A DNA stretch of 64,000 nt from Rhytidiadelphus loreus (lineage: Eukaryota; Streptophyta; Bryopsida; Hypnales; Hylocomiaceae). The notes beneath the pieces are model-generated. The model did no database searches. It was not told where the DNA came from and saw only the letters and a program-made list of their open reading frames with translations. A program made the translations under genes and the position numbers. Each line of letters starts with the position of its first letter. The first letter of the stretch is position 1. The stretch covers positions 4,032,501-4,096,500 of the forward strand of contig OX344763.1 of NCBI GenBank assembly GCA_947034895.1. The letters run 5' to 3'. This document shows positions 10,825 to 22,527 of this stretch, piece by piece.

Positions 10825-13332
10825 ATGGCAATTGGAGGTAGCAGTGATGGGTCCCTTCCGGTTTTTTCCACTGTACGCACTCCTGGTGCATTTAGGAAGG
10901 CTGCCAAAGACAAGACTAGAAAAAGGAGGGGTAACATTCACAAGAAGCGATGGCATGTGTTGAACGATGATAACCACCTAGCTTTCAAAGAGTGGAACGA
11001 GGAGCCAGAGCCTTGGAGTATGCAGGTGTGCGAAGACTACATTGAATGGTGTCACATCGGGAAGTTCTTTCCGGTATGGCGCCATCATCACAACCGACAC
11101 AATAACAAGGCAAATTTGAAGTATTGTGAAAATCCAGCTTTCATACGAAGGTGTTTAGAATTGTGGCAGGTCCTCTACAAAACCCCTTTTGTAGATAGGA
11201 ATGAGGCCCCTTTGTTCATTGCTAGAGGTGCCTATACTGAGGTCGCCTTGAACAAACAAGTTGACTGGACCACGATTAAAGAAAGTACCTACGTGGAGCG
11301 TCCAGAAGTTGGAATAATTCCAAGAGGGGTTCTCAAATTTCCGGAGGGTGGACTTGGGCCTTTTCGAAGTGATCCACAAAACAAAGAAACTCAAGAGGTG
11401 GACACGGAAGAATCAGAAGAGGATAATGATTCAGATGGCACACGGATTCCTAAGCTTGTACGAGTGAAGGAGCAGATTATCACCCCCGTCCAAGTTCCAG
11501 TTCCAGTTCCAGTTCCAGATCCAAATGTTCAAGCCGCTTCATCATCGCGGGGAAAGAAGATGAAACATCCTGCGAAGGTGCGACGGTCCACCACGAAAAT
11601 TAGATTGGCATCAGCCTCAACCACAATTGCGACTCCAATCTTGCCACCACAAGACGCCAGCAACGTCTTCGACTTTGCTTTAAGTGACGACTCACCCGTA
11701 TGTGCCACAAGTCACATTCCCATTCCACAGTCTGAATCTGATGTTGTTCACAATGCGATGACGTTGGCGAAGGCTCTCGACCTCTTGAAGACCAAGGATG
11801 CACAAATTGCAACCTTAGAAGGTGATGTGAAGAAATGGCGGTCTACATGTGAACAAAAAAATGCTCTCATTTCTCAACAATCCAAAGAATTACAAGGCCT
11901 TCGAGAAAAAGAGCGTCAGACTTTCACATTGTCGGACATGGACGAAACCTTTGTTGAGCAGGATCCACATCACTTGGACAAGCTTGTTGGGGACCTCACC
12001 AGCGATGTCATTCACCTTTCTCCCCCTGCCAAGCGTACAAAGCATTCTTCAATTCTTCCAATGGCACCACTTCCGTTCGTCTCAAGAGATTCTAGCAATC
12101 CGCACGTTGATGGTTTGCAAGGGACTCAGGATTCACTTTCGTTTCCTGCCATTCCACATCTACAATCATCAAAGGAACTTGATTTGGCTGAGGAAAATAG
12201 AATGCTTCGAGAGAAGTTGGCAGTGTTGGCAGCGACATACTATCATTGGAAGGTCGCGTGCATTCTCTCCGTGGATCGATCTCAACAAGTTGCGAAAGAG
12301 CTAGACAAAGTTTCGAAGAACTTTGTAGCAAATGCCCCTAAACGAGAGAATGGATTGACATCATGGGCATTGATGGAGGACATGTTTCCGGATAACATGT
12401 CCATGCTTGACGTGGCGGAAAAAAATGTCATAGACTGGGCACAAAATGGTTGGGACCATGGAAATCAGATGTCTAGTCACTTCAACGAAAAAGACCAAAG
12501 TCTATTGTGGCCAAAGCCAGCTCATTTCGTCTTGGATCATACCAAATGCCCCATATGTCTAGAACAATTTGGGCCAGAAGGAGGATGGGCACTTGGATCA
12601 TGTACACATGTGTACCATCCTCAGTGTCTCATCACTCAATGTCTGATTAGACGACGATGTGTGATTTGTGCAGCACCATTCCATGATCGCTTGTATACCA
12701 TGTTCAACTTGATGACTTACATGCCACCTTCTTGGGAACACAATAGAGACACGACGGTAGAGACACGATTTTGGGGACGAGACTTGCTTTGGAGTTGGCG
12801 AGAAGGCCTACATGATCAAGAAATGGGAGCTGCTGCCTCACAATTGAATTGGGAAACGGACCTGCGTGAAATTCTAAGAGTGGCATTCAACCTTATGGGA
12901 AAAGGAGCTCACAATGTAGGGAAGAGGGCGTTTTTTTTTCAATGCCTTGGTGGATATTTTGATAAGACATCCCAAACCTTCAAGTGGGGTGCTCATCCGG
13001 AAGGACACCGTTGGAATTTTGAAGGTGAACAAGGGGCTAATCGTGATGAAAATGTCACTCCAGAAGACTTGAATAGTATGGCTTACCTCGACTCAACATA
13101 CGGGCCTTATTATCAAAGCCAAGCACTCGATTATCTATTGGAGTTACACTCTCCGCAAACTAAAAGGACACTTGAAGCTCTCAAGAACTCCAATGTCTTG
13201 GAATCTATTTTAGAAGCAGATGGACCTGCTTCAAGGACTCGTGCTAAGAAGAAACTCGTTGTTGGAGAGTCCAATGATTACGAACAAGGTGCAACGAGTG
13301 GTTCTCATAACAATCCAATGGACTTGAACTAA
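10825..13332 (+). CDS. RING-H2 E3-ligase-like protein with unrecognised N-terminal domain and coiled coils (element 2)
   Basis: Intact single-exon ORF of 835 residues. Order: basic nuclear-localisation-like stretch (about 25-42, FRKAAKDKTRKRRG), a conserved domain at about 50-155 shared with three other proteins in this window (W-C-H-I at 75-78, N-K-A-N-L, V-D-W-T-T at 147-151), an acidic linker, a short Pro-Val repeat (223-231), coiled coil (about 310-365 and 455-500), then a RING-H2 finger: C575-x2-C578-x14-C593-x-H595-x2-H598-x2-C601-x10-C612-x2-C615. About 220 residues follow the RING and are conserved in the element 1 copy. RING-H2 fingers usually recruit E2 ubiquitin-conjugating enzymes, so ubiquitin ligase activity is likely; the substrate is unknown. 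A nuclear role is inferred. The first ATG in frame after the TATA box is used as start. Confidence 0.85.
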   Translation: MAIGGSSDGSLPVFSTVRTPGAFRKAAKDKTRKRRGNIHKKRWHVLNDDNHLAFKEWNEEPEPWSMQVCEDYIEWCHIGKFFPVWRHHHNRHNNKANLKYCENPAFIRRCLELWQVLYKTPFVDRNEAPLFIARGAYTEVALNKQVDWTTIKESTYVERPEVGIIPRGVLKFPEGGLGPFRSDPQNKETQEVDTEESEEDNDSDGTRIPKLVRVKEQIITPVQVPVPVPVPDPNVQAASSSRGKKMKHPAKVRRSTTKIRLASASTTIATPILPPQDASNVFDFALSDDSPVCATSHIPIPQSESDVVHNAMTLAKALDLLKTKDAQIATLEGDVKKWRSTCEQKNALISQQSKELQGLREKERQTFTLSDMDETFVEQDPHHLDKLVGDLTSDVIHLSPPAKRTKHSSILPMAPLPFVSRDSSNPHVDGLQGTQDSLSFPAIPHLQSSKELDLAEENRMLREKLAVLAATYYHWKVACILSVDRSQQVAKELDKVSKNFVANAPKRENGLTSWALMEDMFPDNMSMLDVAEKNVIDWAQNGWDHGNQMSSHFNEKDQSLLWPKPAHFVLDHTKCPICLEQFGPEGGWALGSCTHVYHPQCLITQCLIRRRCVICAAPFHDRLYTMFNLMTYMPPSWEHNRDTTVETRFWGRDLLWSWREGLHDQEMGAAASQLNWETDLREILRVAFNLMGKGAHNVGKRAFFFQCLGGYFDKTSQTFKWGAHPEGHRWNFEGEQGANRDENVTPEDLNSMAYLDSTYGPYYQSQALDYLLELHSPQTKRTLEALKNSNVLESILEADGPASRTRAKKKLVVGESNDYEQGATSGSHNNPMDLN

Positions 13333-15004
13333 ATATTTCTATGAGATACTTACTTCAACGGTGGTTCTAGTTAATCGTAGTAGTATACAAGATGTAAGGC
13401 CCATAGTATAAGGGCCATAGTATATCCATACTCGCACAATGTAGTACTCTAGCAAAAGTTAGGGTTCAGATGTTGGCTTCTAAAACTATACCGCCTTGGC
13501 TGTGTATTGTACTACTATGCTTATGGACAACAACCTTCTATTGCTTTGGTTTTGAAGGTTTGGGCATACTTATACATTTGTAGCCTAAAATGTAATTGGT
13601 GAAATGCAAATACATTTGTTGTAATGCCTCGCACAATGATTCCATACACGGTCCCCACAAAATTGCTATCTTCAAATCTTTTAATGAATTTTTTCCTTTT
13701 GGATTTTTTTCTCATACAACATGTATTTGTTTACATGGAAAAATTTGATTCATTCCATTCAGATTTTTTATGAGAAAGTTATGGACCATTTTGTTTGGTG
13801 GGCAACTTGAGTCTACAGCTTCTTCTTTTAAAAGTTGCTTGTAGGATTTGTTTCTCCAAGCAATTTCTACAATCTAAAAAAAAATTAGGTCCGGTCACAT
13901 AGTTAACTTCACTTGATAGCACACTCTCACCATTTTCATTTCATTTTAGAGATATTCATTATTTAAATTCTACAACTACATCTTACCTACTTCTACTCAA
14001 CAATTTCTTAAAGTATCCAAAATTGTTTTTGAAAATTGTTTTTTTCCCACACATAACCATAGGATCTTACACCTTACTAGTATGAGAATGTGTGGAAAAA
14101 ATTTCAGAATTTTTCATCTTACAGATTGCAAGATATCCGCATTTAGAGTGAAAAAAACAATTTTTTCAGCACATTGCTGGACTACATTATTTGACTTTTA
14201 ACATTTTTCACTTTAATTTCTTGCACTACAGAGTTTTGAGCTTTAAACAAATATAGTGGAGAATTGAGTTGAGAGTCTAAATAAAAAAAAGGTTTTCAAA
14301 AAAACTTAATTTTCATTCTTAAAAAACTTGTAGAATAGAAGTACATATGAGATTGAATGAAAATCTATTTTCTTTCTAAGATAGAATTAAAATGCACTAA
14401 TCCCCATGGTCAAATTGTTGTTGCAAGCAAACTAAACCATGTCAAACTTCTTTTCTTGAACAATTGCCAAAATTGCGTTCCTAAATTAATCTTACAAGGT
14501 ATTTTTCCCACCAGAAGCTCTAATTGCCGAATAAACAAGATTGTCCATAACTTTCTCATAAAATATCCAAATGAAATGAAAAAAAGCTTTCCGGATAGAC
14601 AAAATTATAATCTATGAGGGAAAAAAACTTAGAAAAATAAATTCAAATGCTTGTCACATTTTTTTGCTGCCCATTCTCCCCTGCTTTGGAGTTTGGACTA
14701 TATGGGCATAACTTTTGTTCCCGGGCACCGATTGGAAAAAAAGTTATATTACCACAAAGGTAATCGTTTTTTCTATCTTCAAATAAAGTTTCAAAAATTC
14801 AGTCCCAAATTTCAGCCCGTAGGTACCATCTCTGACATCCATTCTTGCAAAGACACCAAATTCATAGCCCTCGTATTCAAAATATAATAAAAACATATGT
14901 ACATTTCAAAAACAAAGGTGTGAATTTCTTTATTCCACAAAACCTTTGGAAAATCAAAAATTGGAAGGCCAAATTGTTTTTTTCTACCACACTAGATCCA
15001 ACCA
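13333..15004. other. AT-rich convergent spacer between RING gene and RING-less paralogue
   Basis: The 3' ends of the two convergent genes face each other here. No further gene is supported; ORFs such as 14357-14617 (+) are short and have no recognisable motif. Confidence 0.5.
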
Positions 15005-16504
15005 CTAAGCATTTTTTTCACTATTCACAAAGTCACTTTCTTTGGGCTCTGGTCTCATTCTTTGAAGTTCTGCACGGGTGGCACCTATGCCTTCATAGGC
15101 CCACTTGCGCCATTCCTTAAAATAAAGGATGTGGCGCTCCAAGTCCAATATGCCCTCGTGCAACAACTCTTGTTTTTTCTCCAGTAGCTTCACCAAATAA
15201 AAAAGCATTGCTCTTTCTTCTGTATTGCTACCATAATCCGGAGCTAAAGCCAAGATGCCCTCTTTTTTGGCTTCTTTTAAGGCATCATCATTATATTCCA
15301 TCTCTAGCTCACGTATTTGAAGATTCAAGCTTCTCCTTTCGCTTTGATGGGACCATTTATCACGTTGCAAAAGATCAAGTTTATTTTGAAGCACCGCTAA
15401 ATCATCGGAAATGTGTGCTCGCCCGTCTTCGATCTTCTTGAAATAATTTACTCTACTTTTGTTTAACTTAGAGTAAATCTTCTCATTTTCAGCAACGGCG
15501 TTTTCAGTCGCCTCTAACTCCTTCTTCAACCCATCCACAACAGTTGGATTCACTGGAAGATGTTGTACCTTCTCTTTCAAATTCATAAGATCCGCTACTG
15601 TTGAAGTCAAAGCTGCTCGTGCACTTTCGATCTTAGTGCCCAACATCTCCAAATTGTCTTCCGAATCATTGTCACTACTTCCGCTAGACCCAATGTCTGC
15701 ACCAGAACGGTCCACATTGATCGGTACATGAACATCTTCGCTTTGTTTTTGAATCTTGGACAATGATTGCGGCTCCTCAAGCTTCCTCTTGCCCTTCTTG
15801 TCAACTTGAACGTCTTCAGCCGCCTCTTGTTTTTCTTTGCCAATGTCTTCGTCGTCACTCTCAAAAGAATATCCATCGTATTCGTGAGTATGCTCATCTG
15901 AGCTAGAAGTTGAAGACCATTGAACTTGGTCATCACCAACAGCCAACTTGCCAGGCTTTGCCTCTAAAAGCTTCTGATTTGCTTGAAGAAGTCCTTCTTC
16001 ATCCAGCACTATCGGTCTGTCCGGGCGGTCACCGATAGGAAGCTCCTTCAAGGTTGTCCAATCTACCTTTTTCTTCAATTGAACTTCAACGTACACCATT
16101 TGCACAAGATAGAAAGAGAAGTTGTCATTTCGATAAGGCTGGGACTCCAAATAGAGTTGCTGCCATACCTCCAAACACCTTCGCTGGAAGACAACACTCT
16201 TGCAGTAAGCCAAATTTGCCTTATTAGACTTCACGTGCAAAGGGTGTTGCCAAAACGGGAACAACTTGTTGATGTGGCACTAATCCACATATTTGTTTAC
16301 AGTTTCATATGTCCAAGGCTCTGGTTCTACTTCCCATCCCCAAAAGGCCTTCATCTTTGGATGCAACAAGATGGGTACACGCTTCTTGCGAGGTTTGCCG
16401 CTCCTCTTACGATCCTTGTCACGAACCGCCTTTTTGTTGAGCCGAAGTCGGTATCTTGACATACCGTGTGGCGGTTGAGAGTCCTCGCCCTCCATAACGA
16501 TCAC
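15005..16504 (-). pseudogene. RING-less coiled-coil paralogue with one in-frame stop (element 2)
   Basis: Continuous minus-strand reading frame of about 499 codons from ATG at 16504 to 15005, broken only by TAG at 16280-16282. N-terminal basic stretch (KKAVRDKDRKRSGKPRKKR), then the shared domain (W-G-W-E-V-E-P-E-P-W, C-H-I-N-K-L-F-P, N-K-A-N-L, V-D-W-T-T-L), an acidic Ser/Asp-rich linker, and a long coiled coil that fills most of the C-terminal half. There is no RING. The stop falls exactly where the paralogues have Trp (W-C-H), so TGG to TAG is the simplest cause. If translation restarted downstream, the product would lack the basic region and the first part of the domain. Role unknown; it could dimerise with the RING proteins through coiled coils (inference). 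Upstream lie the conserved promoter block and a repeat cluster. Confidence 0.8.
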
Positions 16505-16717
16505 TTCGTCTCAAAAGTAGCCAACTAAGTACTATGCGGTTTAGGGTTGCAAGCCTAAACCGTAGGTGTAAAAAATGCTAAATGTAATCCTATCACATTT
16601 AACATTTACAAAAATACAATGTTCTCGTGAAACACCCTATGTCATCCAAGCGTGAATAAAATGAGCCGTGCAAAGGGACAAAAATCCCCCCCCACAACTC
16701 AAACCCCTAGCTTCTGT

Positions 16718-16758
16718 GCACGCATTCAGCCACGTCAGCAGGTGAAAGACAGTGCGCA
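16718..16758 (-). promoter_or_regulatory. Conserved promoter block, copy 1
   Basis: The plus strand reads gcacgcattcagccac, five variable bases, then aggtgaaagacagtgcgca. The same block occurs at 20626-20668 and, inverted, at 25481-25523, each time between a repeat cluster and a cargo-gene start and in the same orientation relative to the gene. Confidence 0.65.
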
Positions 16759-16782
16759 GAATGCCAGGGAAAATTTAATGGC

Positions 16783-17185
16783 GACTGCGGGTGGAGGAGA
16801 ACGCTGATGTACCCGAGGTCGCCCCTGGGGCGCGTGCGGGTCCTGAAGTGGGGCAAGTGCGGGTCAGCCCAGTGCTCCAGGGTGACCGCGAGTCCGGAAG
16901 TGGGGCGACTGCGGGTCAGCGCAAGTGCTCCAGGGTGACTGCGGGTCCTAGAGTGGGGCGACTGCGGGTCTGGACAGGTGCTCCAACGCGACCGCAGGTC
17001 GAAGGAGCCCGGGCGAGTGGGCGACCGCGGGTCCAGGGCGACTACGGGTCCTAGGCGACCGCGGGTCCAGGACGACCACGGGTCCACTTTGCGAAGGCGA
17101 CCGCGGGTCTTGGGCGACAGCGAGTCCTGGGCGACAGCGGGTCCTGGGCGACCTCGGGTCCCAGGCGACCGGGGGTCCATCTATT
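16783..17185 (+). repeat. GCAGTCGCCC repeat cluster upstream of RING-less paralogue
   Basis: Roughly twenty copies related to GGGCGACTGCGGGTCC, all in plus orientation, spaced irregularly by 10-30 bases. Confidence 0.9.
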
Positions 17186-17189
17186 AATG

Positions 17190-18940
17190 CATGGACTTTT
17201 CTTTTCTTTCTTAGTACATGTTTATAGATTGTGATATTTTTTTCCATTTTTCCTTGCGCTGGGAAAGTGGCGATACTAAATGTTACGGAGGGGCTCCAAG
17301 CTTCAACATTCATCCACGTACTGGATAGAAAATGTGATACTAAGTATCTAAAATTCTATTTTCATTTACATTGTGGCGATTTCATCGAAGACTTTTCTAG
17401 AAGTTGAAGTTTTTCTAGCAATTTCATCCAAAATTTTCCTAAAAAATTCCTATAGCTTATAGCTAGCCTAAATTTTTTGTTGCTTTTGAGCACCAAATCT
17501 CAAGGGAAAAAAAAAGGATTGTGAGCTCAATCCCATTTGTGTTGCAAAATTTATGGAATACTAGTTTATACTTTATACTATATTTGGGGAGCCATTAGGG
17601 TTGAGGTCGGTTGTGGTACAAATGGATTCCTTATTGATTATCTGAACAAAAGTTAAATCTTTGCAATTGTTTTAGAAGAAGTTCTTGTTAACTAATTTTT
17701 TTCTTATTAATTAATTTCATTGTTAATGACTAATTTTATTGTAAATGACTTATTTCATTGTTAATGACTAATTTTATTGTTAATAACTAATTCAATTGTT
17801 AATAACCAATGTTATGATTATTAAGTATTAACCATTGCAATTGTAACAATAATGTCTTTGTAATTGTTTTGACATGAGATGTTCATTATGTATTTTTGGA
17901 TGTAGACTCAAATTACATACTATGTTACACACACTAATTTTGGTAAATTACATGCCTAATAACTAAATTTCTTGTACGGACACAAATCTATAAATGAAAG
18001 TCATTGTTGGACTTATATCATACTCCAACCATCTATGAAAGAATGTGTGTTTTTATCAATTTGGATGACATATACCAAAAAAAAGAATATGGTAGGAAAA
18101 CATTATGCTACTAGGAATAATATATATGGTAAAACCAGATTTACATTTATTATTGAATTCATCCAAGTTTTCTCGAATTGCGTGTTTAATAAATGACAAA
18201 GATTATGGCTACATATCTTTTTTGCAATATCCACTCTTGTTTCATTGTCTCAAAAAAAAAAAGGGGTCGCAAGAAGTCAATGAACTTCCTTTTTCCAAAT
18301 AAAATAAATAGGAAGAGAGCGAAAAAGGTTAAATAAATAAATAAAAACATCTCTCATCTATTTTGAAATAGGTAAAGTACGAATAAAAAGGAAAAGTCTA
18401 AAAAAGTCTAAAATGTATGTTTCCTATATTTGAATTAGAATAAATAGGAAAAAAAAACCAACTTGCTTTTATTTTTGGAAATAGAAAAAATAATAAGAGA
18501 ATGTAAATGATGTATGGCTTACATTTTTTTAGAGATTGAAAAAACAACTATTTGAATTCAATGACCATGAAAGTAAAACTCCTTTCAAGTGCATACTAGC
18601 ACATTTTATTCAAGAAATAATACAAGTCTTCAACATCAATTACCAACTAATTTATTTTCATTTTCTTATTTTCCTTGCGTCCATTATATACTACGGAATC
18701 AAAAAGGACCAAGGACATTTGAATTCAAAAGTTGTTATACTTTGCATAACAATGTGTAAAAGGCCATATTCAATATATACAATTTGACAAATAGCCCATT
18801 GAGTAATTGTTTTTCTAAAGACAAGGCGCGTAGCATAAAATTCCTTCATATATTATAGGAAAATATTACAAAGTAAGCAACACATAATTGGCCACCAAGC
18901 TCATTGCTTGCAGCACTAAACTCTTGCTCTAGACTATCCT
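17190..18940. other. AT-rich spacer of element 2
   Basis: Very AT-rich, with a short internally repeated tract at about 17690-17830 (ttaatgactaattt variants). No gene supported. Confidence 0.5.
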
Positions 18941-18941
18941 A

Positions 18942-20534
18942 TTACAAAGGTGAGTCTCGGAACACCAATTCGGGGGGCATCATGGACCATGGTGGAGACA
19001 TAAGGGAATTTGTGATCTCTATACACGTTGGTCTCTTCTTTGGGTCAGTGTTCACGAGTTCACGCAACTTCATTCCAAAGTACATTGATCCCTCGCGGTT
19101 CTTGAACAAATCCTTGTCCCAATCGTCCATATCACCAATTCTCATCCATTCGGTCAACTTCCCAATAGAATACGAGTCTGACTGTTGCGTATATTTATAC
19201 CGTTGTTGCATGATCGGTATGCTTGTATCGGAATTTGGAGGTCCATATGCATAAAACAACTCCGGGGCAACCCACCAACGACCTTCTCGGTATTGATCCC
19301 TCTCGGCCTCAGATGGCTTTCCAAAATGTGAAGGCGCGTTTTCGTCAAAACGACTTGATATTCCAAAATCACAAATTCCAATGTTGATTATGTCGTTTGA
19401 ATAATCCGGAAAATGCAACATGATGTTCATGGGAGACAAGTCATTGTGTAGCACGCGGCACTTGTGCATGAGATTTGTCACATATACTAAAGCCCATGCC
19501 AACTTTGCCTTGTGCCTTCGGAAGAGACCAAGTTCTTTTTGTTTCTCTTCAGGAAGTCTTGTGGCTTTTTGCATTTCATGCCAGTCAATGGTTGGTGATA
19601 CAGAACGATCTAAATGCCTCAACTCATTCAAATGGCCCCCATTCCACCACAAAGTGTACGCTTCATTCGTGCGAGAATGAATGGCAAAAAACTTAATGAT
19701 GCCAAGGTGGTTCAAGGGGCATGCAAGGGCCTCCATGGATCGTTGCGCTCTCCCCTCGCGCTGGTTTATTGCCTTGGATACTTTCCCAGCAAAAGCGATG
19801 TAGCTTGGAATTGTATCCATTCCTTCAATGCGTACCTTACGCACTTTTGCATACCCCCCTTCACGTTCAAAAGCACTAAGGGGCACCACTTTCGCCGTAT
19901 CGGGGATCCACGTGATACACAATCCACCATCTCGTGCAAATGCTGCCTGCACCGCTGCATTTTTCCACTTAAAACCCCTTGCCGAGCCTCTTGCCAATTT
20001 CTTCACTGCGCTGGACCACCACTCCATTTTTTGGCGGAATGCCTTGATGTCTTCTGATTCCTCTACTATCGGAAGAAACGGTCGATGTTCCTCCATCAAT
20101 TTCTTGGTATTGAACATCACTGCTTTCAATGTGTTATCAAGCCATTCAAATAGTCTCGAAGAATATGTCAAGTCAATGTCTGCGAAATCATCGGATCCCT
20201 TTAGCTTGGTTAAAATCCGTGCTTGTAAATCGTTTGGCAAGGCCACACTACCAGTTGTAGGACACCTCAAATAGCTTGCCTCCAAGAATTGTACACTTTT
20301 CCCTGCGTACCACTGGAGACACGCTTCGTATGCATATCGGGTATAACTCGGGGGAGGATAGTTGGAGTCCTTGTCATGTGCTGACTTCTGCTTCTTGCCC
20401 TTCCGTCGCTCTTGACTCCCTCCTTCTTCATTTTCATTTACAGCTATCGGAACCTCGAAAAAAATTGGATCATCGAGGTCCAGATCCCATAAAGACTTTC
20501 TCCTTGTAGTGTTGCCTTCATGTGGAAAAGCCAT
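18942..20534 (-). CDS. Atypical protein kinase (element 2 cargo)
   Basis: Intact single-exon ORF of 530 residues. The N-terminal 200 residues are unrecognised apart from a basic patch (ERRKGKKQK, 42-50). The kinase domain spans about 215-505: Gly-loop-like E-G-G-Y-A-K-V (225-231), catalytic loop H363-N-D365-L-S-P-M-N370, D389-F-G, A423-P-E425, D-S-Y-S-I-G (453-458) and the final conserved Arg (R501). The catalytic Asp, Asn and DFG are all present, so phosphotransfer is plausible; H-N-D instead of H-R-D and the family as a whole are unusual. A homologue (41766-43441) sits in element 1, so the kinase is a standing component of these elements. No membrane segment or signal peptide is visible. 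Substrate unknown; the transposase or RING proteins are candidates (inference). Confidence 0.85.
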   Translation of the reverse strand: MAFPHEGNTTRRKSLWDLDLDDPIFFEVPIAVNENEEGGSQERRKGKKQKSAHDKDSNYPPPSYTRYAYEACLQWYAGKSVQFLEASYLRCPTTGSVALPNDLQARILTKLKGSDDFADIDLTYSSRLFEWLDNTLKAVMFNTKKLMEEHRPFLPIVEESEDIKAFRQKMEWWSSAVKKLARGSARGFKWKNAAVQAAFARDGGLCITWIPDTAKVVPLSAFEREGGYAKVRKVRIEGMDTIPSYIAFAGKVSKAINQREGRAQRSMEALACPLNHLGIIKFFAIHSRTNEAYTLWWNGGHLNELRHLDRSVSPTIDWHEMQKATRLPEEKQKELGLFRRHKAKLAWALVYVTNLMHKCRVLHNDLSPMNIMLHFPDYSNDIINIGICDFGISSRFDENAPSHFGKPSEAERDQYREGRWWVAPELFYAYGPPNSDTSIPIMQQRYKYTQQSDSYSIGKLTEWMRIGDMDDWDKDLFKNREGSMYFGMKLRELVNTDPKKRPTCIEITNSLMSPPWSMMPPELVFRDSPL

Positions 20535-20625
20535 GTTGTACTTAGGAACAATTCAAAACCGTAGTTCAAAATTCGTAGATTGAAAGGGTAAAAATTCCCC
20601 CCCCAATTGAAACCCCAGCCCACGG

Positions 20626-20668
20626 GCACGCATCCAGCCACCTGAAGGTAGGTGAAAGACAGTGCGCA
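20626..20668 (-). promoter_or_regulatory. Conserved promoter block, copy 2 (kinase gene)
   Basis: gcacgcatccagccac, then aggtgaaagacagtgcgca, about 90-130 bases before the kinase start, between the start and the repeat cluster. Confidence 0.65.
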
Positions 20669-20689
20669 AGGCTAAAGTAAGGTGAGAAT

Positions 20690-21030
20690 CGAAAGTGGGG
20701 CTAACGCTTAAGTACCCGAAGTCGCCTCAGGGCGCGTGCATTTGGGTGACTGCGGGTCGGGAGGGGGCGACTGCGGGTCTAAAGACAGCGGGAATGGGCG
20801 ACTGCGCGTTTTTGGAGCGCTGAAATGGGCGACTGCGCATCAAGGGCGACTGCGGATCGTGGGCGACCGCGGGTACCAACTAAACCATCCCGAAACTTGC
20901 ACACGCGGTCGCCCACAAAGAAGTCTCTTCGACCCGCAGTCGCCCCCTACGCGCAGTCGCCCTGATTCAAATGTGTTTTTTGCTTCGTCGATGACCCGCG
21001 GTCGCCCCTGACCCGAGGTCGCCTTAAACC
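20690..21030. repeat. GCAGTCGCCC repeat cluster upstream of kinase gene
   Basis: Copies of GGGCGACTGCGGGT to about 20875, then copies of the complement (GACCCGCAGTCGCCC) to about 21025, again head-to-head. Confidence 0.9.
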
Positions 21031-21059
21031 AACAACCAATCTGACCCAACACTAATTAG

Positions 21060-21650
21060 CATCTGCAGCATATTCTAATTGATTTTTCCTTATCTCACAT
21101 CCAAAATTGGTAATAAATGTTAGGCGTCAGTTCATATCAAAGACATAGCAAGGCAATGGAAGAATTATTCTCACAATGTGAAGGGTTTCCCAAACCCTAA
21201 ACCCTAGACCCTAGACCTTGGAAAACAATAATACAACTTTTATCTAGAATCAAATCCTTAAACCTACATAAAATACTTACACATCCTACACGAGATGTAG
21301 TGTTTTAGACCTAAAACAGAATCATGTCTTTTTTGTCTTGTTGAATTTGTAAACAAAATGGAGGAAGTAACATATGATTAAAGGGAATTAGAAACAATAA
21401 GGGAGAGGTCCCAAAAAAAACACCATCTCGTGAATCATGCCCAAATAAATCTAATTACACCTCCCCACTATTAGAATGTACATAAAACTTTCATTTGGAA
21501 CTTCTTGCCAAAGGAGTGTTGGAGAGCTAATGCAAAACCTAGGATTTGTTTGTCTTGTTGAATTTGTAAACAAAATGGAGGAAGTAACATATGATTAAAG
21601 GGAATTAGAAACAATAAGGGAGAGGGGTCCCAAAAAAAAAATTAATCTTG
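21060..21650. other. Spacer between repeat clusters
   Basis: AT-rich. It holds a local duplication: the stretch from about 21335 (tcttgttgaatttgtaaaca...) to 21415 is repeated from about 21551 to 21630. Degenerate telomere-like units (ccctaaaccctagaccctag) occur at 21193-21217. No gene. Confidence 0.6.
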
Positions 21651-21659
21651 TGAAACATG

Positions 21660-22340
21660 CCCATACCCGCAGTCGCCCAAAGCGCAGTCGCCCTAGAACC
21701 CCAGGTCTGATTTTGGAAGTGATCTGGGGACCCGCAGTCGCCCCCTACGCGCAGTTGCCCTGATGGAAGGGGGGAGATTGCATTTTCGAAATTTCTGGTG
21801 TCTCCCACCTTGACCCGCACTCGCCCCCTATGCGTAGTCGCCCTGATTGAAGGGGGGAGATTGCATTTTGAAATAGTTAGGTTGCTCCCACCTTGACCCG
21901 TAGTCGCCCCCTACGCGCAGTCGCCCTGATGGAAGGGGGAGATTGCATTTTCGAAATTTTTGGTGTCTCCCACCTTGACCCGTAGTCGCTCCCTACGCGC
22001 AGTCGCCCTGATAGAGGGCGGAAAAGTATTTGGTGTCTCCCTCCCCTTCCATATGGGCGACTGCGCGTAGGGGGCGACTGCGGGTCAAGGAGTTTGCATT
22101 TTCTCCTTGACCTGTAGTCGCCCCCTATGCGCAGTCGCCCTGATGGAGGGGGGATTTTGAAATGTGTTTCCCCCTCGAGGACCCGAGGTCGCCCTGACCC
22201 GCAGTCGCCCTGATCCGAGGTCGCCCTTGAAAGACACGAGGGATCCTTGGACCGGACCCGCGGTCGCCCCACGCGTAGTCGCCCTAGTATCCGTGTTAGG
22301 GTTAGCGCATGCGCCCCTGGCGACCGCGGGTATTTCATGG
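21660..22340. repeat. Large GCAGTCGCCC repeat cluster with a higher-order unit
   Basis: Pairs of repeat units alternate with a spacer (tgatggaaggggggagattgcattttcgaaat and close variants) at about 21758, 21850, 21928 and 22012, giving a composite unit of roughly 75-95 bp. A promoter-block-like sequence (ttcacctaccttgtagtggctga) follows at 22387-22409. Confidence 0.85.
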
Positions 22341-22386
22341 GTTGTTCCAGCCTGTGGTCCATAATTTTCATAACTACGCCTTGTAG

Positions 22387-22409
22387 TTCACCTACCTTGT
22401 AGTGGCTGA
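22387..22409 (+). promoter_or_regulatory. Diverged conserved promoter block, copy 4
   Basis: ttcacctaccttgtagtggctga resembles the block at 25481-25523 and lies between a repeat cluster and the multi-exon gene that follows, in the expected orientation. Confidence 0.45.
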
Positions 22410-22527
22410 ATGTGGGCCCAATGTTGTGGAGGTCTCGTGGTTTTTTTGGTTTCCCACAAACAACCAACAATACAGCAGACACTTCTTGTATACTTCAATG
22501 AACCCAAAATCTTTTCCATTAGTTTAG

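Noticed and set aside
18536..18787. 83-codon ORF in AT-rich spacer
   Set aside because: Composition like the surrounding spacer and no recognisable feature.
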